Position numbers and translations under genes: made by a program
Shown here: one piece after another, positions 57,851-64,000 of the stretch
How the letters are laid out: each line of letters begins with the position of its first letter
Numbering within the stretch: position 1 is the stretch's first letter
The notes under the pieces: model-generated
Databases searched by the model: none
What the model saw: the letters and a program-made list of their open reading frames with translations, nothing else
Told to the model about the DNA's origin: nothing
Assembly: GCA_900552645.1 (NCBI GenBank)
Contig: USAN01000007.1
Location: 1-64,000 of the forward strand
Reading direction: 5' to 3'
DNA: 64,000 nt
From: an uncultured Bacteroides sp.
GTDB lineage: Bacteria > Bacteroidota > Bacteroidia > Bacteroidales > Bacteroidaceae

Positions 57851-59251
57851 TTACTTAGCGAAAGCATGAGTATACCCCTTTACCTTATTCCAACTGCCAC
57901 GGGTAAAATCAGGAACTTCCACAGGAGCCGAATTATTCTCTATAGATATTCTTGTAAGTTCGGGCAGACAGCACCACTCGGCCAAATCGTATACATCCAT
58001 ATCTAGTGGCAATCCGTTTTGAAGACAGTATATCAAACGATAATCCATGATATAATCCATACCACCATGTCCGCCAACTTTCTTGGCTACCTCTTCAAGA
58101 TCCTTGACGATTGGATGTTTATATTTTTCCATCAATGCCTTCTTTACATTCTCGGGAACTGCTCCGTGTGCATTAAGATTTTCATGATTAGGAACAGATG
58201 AAGAATCTACCTGAGTAGGACGAAGGCAATATTCTTCTATAGGATATTTGCTTGCATAGCCATCTGTACCTACCAACTGATACATTCTGTTGTATGGACG
58301 TGGTGTCATTACATTATGCTGTATAACCATAGTCTTTCCATTTTCGGTACGTATAAGAGTAGTAGTTTGATCGCCATTTTGGAAATCCTTTACATCTTCT
58401 CCTGTTGTTTTCTTAATGAAGGCTGGTCCGTTTACTGCCTTAGTGTCCATTGCTACCAATGTTTTCATTCTATCTCCACGATGAATGTCGAGCAACTGAC
58501 ACGCAGGTCCCATACCATGAGTAGGATATACATCTCCTCTATACTTACGGTTATAATCCATACGCCAATTATTCCAGTAAGCAGTCCAGAAATCTTCAAG
58601 ATTATGAATGTAAGCACCTTCTACATGAAGTACTTCGCCAAATACACCCTGCTGTTTCATATTAAGTGTAGTCATTTCGAAAAAATCGTATACGCAGTTT
58701 TCAAGTTGCATGCAGTGCTTACGTGTCTTTTCAGAAGTATCTATCAATTTCCATATTTCATCAAGAGTCATTGCTGCCGGTACCTCTATTGCCACATGCT
58801 TTCCATGTTCCATAGCATATACTCCCATATTTTCATGATGTACCCAGTCTGTAGCTACATAAACTAAATCAATATCATCTCTTTCACAAAGTTTTTTCCA
58901 TGCATCTTCTGTTCCACTGTAAGATGCTGCTTCGGGTAATCCTACATTTTTAAGGATCTGCTGGCTCTTTTCTACACATTCAGGGCGTATGTCGCAAAGA
59001 GCAACTATTTTAGTACCTGGAATATGAGTAAATCTTTCTACAGCACTTGGGCCACGCATTCCCAGTCCGATAAAGCCAACTCGAACAGTATCGAGTTTAG
59101 GAGCTGTCATTAAAATAGCATCATTTTGTCCTGCCGCCCTCTCAGGCACATCAACTTTAAGAGGTTCGTTGTTTGTCTTGGTAGAAGCACAGTTAGTAAG
59201 TAAAAACAAAGCCGACAAACATAATGTCGCTGTCGTGATTAATTTCTTCAT
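57851..59251 (-). CDS. Gfo/Idh/MocA oxidoreductase-fold GH109-like lipoprotein
   Basis: NAD-dependent enzyme fold of 466 aa with a signal sequence and probable lipobox (LTNC, Cys21, with an unusual Asn at -1). The Rossmann start is VRVGFIGLGMRGPSAVERF (about 57-75) and DIRPE follows. ATDWVHHENMGVYAMEHGKH and YPTHGMGPACQLLDIHRGDR fit the GH109 branch, whose studied members are alpha-N-acetylgalactosaminidases that use a bound NAD+ in catalysis. Export also fits GH109. It is divergent from a NahK-like kinase gene, which suggests GalNAc release and salvage. Related dehydrogenases are hard to exclude by eye. Confidence 0.82.
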   Translation of the reverse strand: MKKLITTATLCLSALFLLTNCASTKTNNEPLKVDVPERAAGQNDAILMTAPKLDTVRVGFIGLGMRGPSAVERFTHIPGTKIVALCDIRPECVEKSQQILKNVGLPEAASYSGTEDAWKKLCERDDIDLVYVATDWVHHENMGVYAMEHGKHVAIEVPAAMTLDEIWKLIDTSEKTRKHCMQLENCVYDFFEMTTLNMKQQGVFGEVLHVEGAYIHNLEDFWTAYWNNWRMDYNRKYRGDVYPTHGMGPACQLLDIHRGDRMKTLVAMDTKAVNGPAFIKKTTGEDVKDFQNGDQTTTLIRTENGKTMVIQHNVMTPRPYNRMYQLVGTDGYASKYPIEEYCLRPTQVDSSSVPNHENLNAHGAVPENVKKALMEKYKHPIVKDLEEVAKKVGGHGGMDYIMDYRLIYCLQNGLPLDMDVYDLAEWCCLPELTRISIENNSAPVEVPDFTRGSWNKVKGYTHAFAK

Positions 59252-59290
59252 AGAAGTTTAGGTTTTTAATTATAAATATGTATTCGAAAA

Positions 59291-59298
59291 CAAAAATA
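59291..59298 (-). promoter_or_regulatory. -7 box of the GH109-like gene
   Basis: The minus strand reads TATTTTTG, 39 nt before the ATG at 59251. Confidence 0.5.
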
Positions 59299-59359
59299 AC
59301 TAATATTTTCATATATTTACTCATTAAATACTAATTACCTATAAAACGATTTACCGACT

Positions 59360-60448
59360 ATGAAGAAAAATTATCTGGAAATTATCTCAAAATTCAACAT
59401 TGAGGGAACAGTAAAAAACATTAAGCCATTTGGCACCGGACTTATTAATGATACTTTTCTAATACAAACCTCAGAAGAAGATAAAGACAACTATATTCTG
59501 CAGAAAATAAACCACAATATTTTCACCAACGTAGAACAACTTCAGAACAACATCATTTCAGCTACTGAACATATACGTAAAAAACTTATTGACGAAAGCG
59601 AAAAGGATGTAAAACGCAAAGTACTTTCTTATATATATACCCATGACAACAAATCATACTATTTCGATGGAGAAAACTATTGGAGAATAATGATATTTAT
59701 AGAAAGAAGCCATACTTACGAAGCAATAACTCCTGAACTATCTATGTATACAGGTGAGGCAATGGGTAAATTTGAAAGAATGCTGGCCGACATACCTACC
59801 GAACTTAGCGAAACAATACCCAACTTCCATAATATGGAATTCAGACTAAAACAATTTCATGATGCCATTAAGGAAGACCGTGCAAATCGTGTAAAAGAAG
59901 TAGAATATTACATAGACGAAATGGAGAAACGAAGCGAATATATGTGCATGGCCGAGCACCTTCATAGAGAAGGTATTCTTCCAAAACGTATATGCCACTG
60001 CGACACCAAGGTTAACAATATTCTTTTTGATGAAGATGGAAATGTACTGTGTGTAATAGATTTAGATACCTTAATGCCCAGTTACATATTCTCAGACTTC
60101 GGAGACTTTATGCGTACAGCTGCCAATACAGGAGCCGAAGACGACCGTAATCTTGATAATGTTAACTTCAACATGGATATATTCCGAGCGTTTACTAAAG
60201 GATATCTAAAAACCGCAAAATCATTCTTATTGCCTGTGGAGATAGATAATTTGCCATATGCTGCAGCATTATTTCCGTATATGCAGTGTGTGAGATTCCT
60301 TACAGATTATATAAACGGTGATACTTATTACAAGATTAAATACCCTCAGCATAATTTAGACCGTACAAAAGCACAGTTTAAACTTCTGCAAAGCGTTGAA
60401 GAACATATGGAAGAGATGAAGGATTTCATTATATCAGTAAAGAACTAA
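59360..60448 (+). CDS. Aminoglycoside-phosphotransferase-fold sugar kinase, NahK-like
   Basis: Cytoplasmic kinase of 362 aa. The N-lobe has GTGLINDTFLIQT (about 26-38), which resembles the nucleotide loop of N-acetylhexosamine 1-kinase (NahK). ILQKINHNIF holds the ATP-binding lysine. The catalytic loop is HCDTKVNNILFD (about 213-224) and the metal-binding motif is VIDLDTLMPS (about 231-240) followed by DFGDFMR. This fits NahK-type enzymes that make GlcNAc-1-P or GalNAc-1-P. Its place beside a GH109-like gene supports a GalNAc role, but choline/aminoglycoside-type kinases share the fold. No TAnnTTTG box is seen upstream. Confidence 0.8.
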   Translation: MKKNYLEIISKFNIEGTVKNIKPFGTGLINDTFLIQTSEEDKDNYILQKINHNIFTNVEQLQNNIISATEHIRKKLIDESEKDVKRKVLSYIYTHDNKSYYFDGENYWRIMIFIERSHTYEAITPELSMYTGEAMGKFERMLADIPTELSETIPNFHNMEFRLKQFHDAIKEDRANRVKEVEYYIDEMEKRSEYMCMAEHLHREGILPKRICHCDTKVNNILFDEDGNVLCVIDLDTLMPSYIFSDFGDFMRTAANTGAEDDRNLDNVNFNMDIFRAFTKGYLKTAKSFLLPVEIDNLPYAAALFPYMQCVRFLTDYINGDTYYKIKYPQHNLDRTKAQFKLLQSVEEHMEEMKDFIISVKN

Positions 60449-60551
60449 TTGCATAGTTCATAATAAAAAGATGAAGTAGTAGAAATATAATTATTATAGG
60501 CATAAAACAGGACAACATATAAGTTTCAAACATTTTTATTTTATGTAAATA

Positions 60552-60600
60552 ATTAATGCCTCGGTCATTTTCTAATGAGAAATCAGACCGAGGCATTAAT
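60552..60600. terminator. Bidirectional terminator
   Basis: ATTAATGCCTCGGTC (60552-60566) pairs exactly with GACCGAGGCATTAAT (60586-60600). It separates the convergent NahK-like and DUF4954 genes. Confidence 0.8.
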
Positions 60601-60612
60601 CTATATTATTTA

Positions 60613-62601
60613 CTATTTAAATTCACTTATCCTATCAATAAGTTCATTGCCAAGTTCTGTCTTTACTTTTATATGTTCCAGTACAGCCATTACAAAAGGA
60701 TTACTTTCAAATATGCCTCTCACCTGCTCAAAATCCTGTTCTTGTTCGGTACGCGTTCCATCGGCACCGAAACCTGTCATTGCCGATAGAGAGAACTCTT
60801 TCTTGGCATCGGCATAAACCATTTTATCGAGCGAGACTACTGCATCCTGCCACTTCTTTACAATAGATACAATATCCTGACGTGTAATATGATCCTGTTC
60901 CAAATCATAAAATTTAATCATATGCTCGTACGCCCATGTCCATTCATATGTATAATAGTTGGCATGCATCACCTCAAAACGTTCATGTATTTGATCTACA
61001 TTACTTAACTTTCCATCTTCTATATCATTCATTAAACGCTCAATCTCACTTTTTGGAGCAATCAATCCCGACACATCTACCCATTCACCACTTCCAATTT
61101 CAGTATCAGGTTTTAGTCTATTTCTTATATCTTCATCAGATACGAAATCTATACTTTCAAGACGCTTTATAATTGAATTTCCAAGAAACTTGTTTATAGC
61201 CATCTCGTAAAATCCTATACCATTGTTTAACGATGAATTCTTTATCTTGGCACTTTGATAAGAGTATGTTTCGGAGGTCTCGCCCGAAACTTTGCGCAAC
61301 TCTTTCAATATCTCGGTACCCTTCATCATCTTCTGAATAGTATACGGGCTAAGAAGATTATAGTTTATCTGATCCAACCGATGTGGATCCTTTCTTTTGT
61401 CACGTTTTGGCCACTTCTGAGCATCACGTATTGTACCTACACTACGCAGATTTACTCCAGGTACCAGATAAGTGGTATTTCTCTGTTCTATCAAATAAGA
61501 GAAAGGTAGATTTGATGTATCCGCATGATTAACGTGACGACCCATAACAAGAGAGAATGCTCCTATTCTTGCAGGCCACAATACATAGGAATCTGAAGTT
61601 GTCTTAGCTCCTCTTTCAAGAGCTCCCTGATGAATAGGTCCCAACTTATACATGTGGTTACTTTGATTCGAGCCCGAACCAGCATTCATAAAAGAGAACA
61701 TTCCGGCTATAAGCAAAGTAGATTTATGATGAGTTACAGTAAAAGGTCCTGCAAATATAGCGCAAGCCTCGCCATTTTCTTCCTGACAGTTACTGAAGAA
61801 AAGAGAATCCGAAGCAGAATAGTTATGACCTAAATGACATGCCTGCCCAATAAAACAGCGCGTAAGCATTGTTCCGTCTTCTACACTCGAACCACTAGAT
61901 ATTATAAAGTCATCGCATACTACACCGTAACCTATATGAACAGGTGCGAAAGAATTACTATTCAGACTACCATTCTTCAAGCGACCTGCACCTTCAATCT
62001 TACAGTAATCTCCTATCTTTACATTCTTTATATATCCTGCATCTACTATCGTTACGTTATCTCCTATATAGCCTCTATCGGATGCGTTTTCTTCTGCATA
62101 CTTGTCTATTATGGATTTCATATGTGAAATAAGTTCGGGCTTATGTCGGTAAAGTGCCATAAAGTAGGCTTGATGTGCCGATAGTCTATCATGTATAGTC
62201 ACTTCTCGGCCACCAGTCTCGTTAAGTACTGCCACCTCTACTCCATTACCGAAACGAGTTATACCATCCACCAATATTATATCCACATTTTCAATGAATA
62301 CATTGTTACCTATATTATAATTTGCAATATAATTCTTTATATTTTCTATGCAACAATTATCGCCTACCGTAACGTTGTGAAGAGTTGAATGATAAATGCC
62401 GGAATGTTTTTTCATTCCTCCTGCAAGTGTAAACTCACCGTCGAAAACCCCAAGATGCACTTTACCCGAGAATCTAGTATGAGATATATAAGCAGGATTA
62501 AAATCTTCTGCAACACTTATATCATGCCAGTCTATGGCCGAACATGACTGCCTCTCCAACTGTCTAATCTCTTCTTGTGTTAATAAGCGATATGTTTTCA
62601 T
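60613..62601 (-). CDS. DUF4954 protein with left-handed beta-helix region
   Basis: Cytoplasmic protein of 662 aa. The region about 30-370 shows repeating hexapeptide patterns (VTVGDNCCIENIKNYI, NIGNNVFIENVDIIL, IGDNVTIVDAGYIKNVKIG) typical of a left-handed parallel beta-helix, as in sugar-nucleotide acyl- and nucleotidyltransferases. The C-terminal 280 residues are mainly helical and charged. Length (about 660) fits DUF4954, a mostly Bacteroidetes family. No catalytic assignment can be made; an older notion of UDP-GlcNAc pyrophosphorylase relation rests only on the beta-helix. hflX lies 9 nt upstream on the same strand. Confidence 0.8.
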   Translation of the reverse strand: MKTYRLLTQEEIRQLERQSCSAIDWHDISVAEDFNPAYISHTRFSGKVHLGVFDGEFTLAGGMKKHSGIYHSTLHNVTVGDNCCIENIKNYIANYNIGNNVFIENVDIILVDGITRFGNGVEVAVLNETGGREVTIHDRLSAHQAYFMALYRHKPELISHMKSIIDKYAEENASDRGYIGDNVTIVDAGYIKNVKIGDYCKIEGAGRLKNGSLNSNSFAPVHIGYGVVCDDFIISSGSSVEDGTMLTRCFIGQACHLGHNYSASDSLFFSNCQEENGEACAIFAGPFTVTHHKSTLLIAGMFSFMNAGSGSNQSNHMYKLGPIHQGALERGAKTTSDSYVLWPARIGAFSLVMGRHVNHADTSNLPFSYLIEQRNTTYLVPGVNLRSVGTIRDAQKWPKRDKRKDPHRLDQINYNLLSPYTIQKMMKGTEILKELRKVSGETSETYSYQSAKIKNSSLNNGIGFYEMAINKFLGNSIIKRLESIDFVSDEDIRNRLKPDTEIGSGEWVDVSGLIAPKSEIERLMNDIEDGKLSNVDQIHERFEVMHANYYTYEWTWAYEHMIKFYDLEQDHITRQDIVSIVKKWQDAVVSLDKMVYADAKKEFSLSAMTGFGADGTRTEQEQDFEQVRGIFESNPFVMAVLEHIKVKTELGNELIDRISEFK

Positions 62602-62610
62602 AGAAATAAA

Positions 62611-63867
62611 TTATAATTCGTTTTCGTCAAATGTCTGATAAAGGAAATTATTATAAGGATACTTCTGTACATGAAGTTCTCTCACCTTATTGTATATTAT
62701 ACTCCTAAGTTCTTCAAGATTTGTTTTTTCCTTTGCCGATATAAATATACAGTTATCATTAAGATTTGCCATCCATGTCTTCATTAGCTCGTCAAGAGTA
62801 ATATTTTCCTTTTTCATTGGTGTAAGGTCATCTTCATCCTTCTTTACATACGAATAAGCATCAATCTTATTGAATACTATCATAGTAGGCTTATCAGCTG
62901 CCCCAAGATCGGCAATAGTTTTTTCTACAACTTTAATCTGATCCTCAAATTCTGTATGAGATATATCTACTACATGTATAAGAAGATCGGCCTCTCTCAC
63001 CTCATCGAGGGTCGACTTGAAAGATTCTACAAGATCTGTAGGAAGCTTTCTAATGAATCCTACTGTATCTGTAAGAAGAAAAGGAAGATTATCTATTATT
63101 ACTTTTCTTACAGTAGTATCAAGAGTGGCAAACAGTTTATTTTCGGCGAAAACCTCACTTTTAGATAGTAAAGTCATCAATGTAGATTTTCCTACATTGG
63201 TATATCCCACCAATGCAACTCGAATCATCTCTCCACGATTCTTTCTCTGAGTAGTCTTCTGTTTATCAATTTCGGCTAAACGTCCCTTAAGCAAAGACAT
63301 TCTGTTAAGTATTATACGACGGTCCATTTCAAGCTGCGTTTCACCTGGTCCACGAAGTCCTACCGAACCACCCTTTCCACTTCCCGAGCCACCACCTTGT
63401 CTTTCAAGATGAGTCCACAGTCTTTGTAATCGTGGAAGCATATATTTATATTGTGCAAGTTCAACCTGTGTTTTTGCGTTGGCTGTCTGCGCTCTCATGG
63501 CAAATATATCAAGAATAAGAGAAGTACGATCAAGAATCTTTACTTTTAAAGGTCCTTCAATATTGCGAATCTGCTTAGCCGATAGTTCGTCATCAAAAAT
63601 TACCATTCCGATTTCGCGTCCTTCTTCTGCTTCATTTGTTATATATTGTTGTATCTCCTCCAGTTTACCCTTTCCTACATAAGTAACTGAATTAGGAGAA
63701 GGTAATTTCTGGGTAAATCTTTTTACAACAGTTGCTCCTGCAGTATGTGCAAGAAATTCAAGTTCATCAAGATACTCATTAGTCTTCCTCTCATCCTGAG
63801 TCTGAGTTATAAGTCCCACAAGTACTGCTGTTTCGACTTGTGCTTCTGATATTACAAATTCTTTCAT
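62611..63867 (-). CDS. hflX: HflX family GTPase
   Basis: Ribosome-associated GTPase of 418 aa that splits or rescues stalled ribosomes. The N-terminal HflX domain (about 1-195) has TQDERKTNEYLDELEFLAHT and YVGKGKLEEI. A glycine-rich GGSGSGKGGSVGLRGPGE stretch follows near 160. The G domain has GYTNVGKSTLM (about 221-231), LLTDTVGFIRKLP (about 260) and NKID (about 334). The DUF4954 gene follows after 9 nt, so both are probably one operon driven by the box at 63891-63898. Confidence 0.95.
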   Translation of the reverse strand: MKEFVISEAQVETAVLVGLITQTQDERKTNEYLDELEFLAHTAGATVVKRFTQKLPSPNSVTYVGKGKLEEIQQYITNEAEEGREIGMVIFDDELSAKQIRNIEGPLKVKILDRTSLILDIFAMRAQTANAKTQVELAQYKYMLPRLQRLWTHLERQGGGSGSGKGGSVGLRGPGETQLEMDRRIILNRMSLLKGRLAEIDKQKTTQRKNRGEMIRVALVGYTNVGKSTLMTLLSKSEVFAENKLFATLDTTVRKVIIDNLPFLLTDTVGFIRKLPTDLVESFKSTLDEVREADLLIHVVDISHTEFEDQIKVVEKTIADLGAADKPTMIVFNKIDAYSYVKKDEDDLTPMKKENITLDELMKTWMANLNDNCIFISAKEKTNLEELRSIIYNKVRELHVQKYPYNNFLYQTFDENEL

Positions 63868-63890
63868 CTATTTATTATAATAAGTTGTGA

Positions 63891-63898
63891 CAAATATA
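63891..63898 (-). promoter_or_regulatory. -7 box of the hflX operon
   Basis: The minus strand reads TATATTTG, 23 nt before the ATG at 63867. Confidence 0.5.
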
Positions 63899-64000
63899 AA
63901 CAAATTTATAAGGTTAAATATAAAGCATCTTATTAAATATTTATCAATTGCTTCGTTTTAAAAGGAGATATTACAAAAGGAATTATATTTAACTATAAAT

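Overview
The window looks like a chromosomal segment of a low-GC Bacteroidales, most likely a Bacteroidaceae relative. The evidence is the set of family-typical proteins (DUF6249, DUF5056, DUF4834, DUF4954, DUF1573 and BACON-like domains, GH109, peptidase M64, a Bacteroides-type ExbB/ExbD/ExbD cluster, TonB), the near absence of Shine-Dalgarno sites, and more than twenty exact copies of the Bacteroidetes sigma-70 -7 box TAnnTTTG placed 3-80 nt upstream of genes. I see no rRNA, CRISPR array, insertion sequence or prophage. One tRNA gene (Ser, GGA anticodon) is present. Most of the window is core housekeeping DNA in short operons.

Layout. 0.3-9.8 kb: topoisomerase III, a glutaredoxin-like protein, an RsmF-type rRNA methyltransferase, a three-gene DUF6249/ECF-sigma/DUF5056 operon running into thyA and folA, an AsnC/Lrp regulator, a secreted M64 peptidase and an acetyltransferase. 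9.9-15.1 kb, all on the minus strand: two ExbD proteins, a 152-aa membrane protein, ExbB, tRNA-Ser, TatD, a polyprenyl diphosphate synthase and TonB. Together the Ton genes energise outer-membrane nutrient uptake. 15.3-17.9 kb: cytidylate kinase, IspH and phosphofructokinase. 17.9-18.5 kb is a gene-poor gap with short tandem repeats. 18.5-29.7 kb: MeaB GTPase, a DUF1573 protein, a small lipoprotein, a 1879-aa alpha-2-macroglobulin-like protein without the thioester motif, PepD and a flippase-like membrane protein.

29.8-34 kb: RsmA, MgtE and a DUF349 coiled-coil protein. 34.3-37.3 kb is the most accessory-looking part: an orphan TolC-like protein, TspO and a GH53 endo-galactanase lipoprotein. 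37.5-40.7 kb is one operon: AroA, a small CCxxHxxC membrane protein, a metal ABC permease, TsaE and an Imm17-like protein. 40.7-45.2 kb: an acidic protein, thioredoxin and DnaE. 45.4-47.2 kb: phosphatidylserine decarboxylase and synthase (phosphatidylethanolamine synthesis) plus DUF4834. 47.2-53.8 kb: TadA with a small partner, YraN, a BACON-like/M43-type metalloprotease lipoprotein, PyrH, a histidine phosphatase, Frr, RsgA and an M28 peptidase. 54-64 kb: fumarase, a CocE-type hydrolase, a divergent GH109/NahK-like pair suggesting salvage of alpha-linked GalNAc from host glycans, DUF4954 and HflX.

No clear new multi-gene defence or mobile system is visible. The points most worth a second look are the 22-bp tandem repeat family (left edge and about 50.5 kb), the ECF sigma operon, the CCxxHxxC protein beside an orphan metal permease, the GH109/NahK-like pair, the face-to-face promoters at 29.77 kb and the tRNA-Ser/exbB arrangement.
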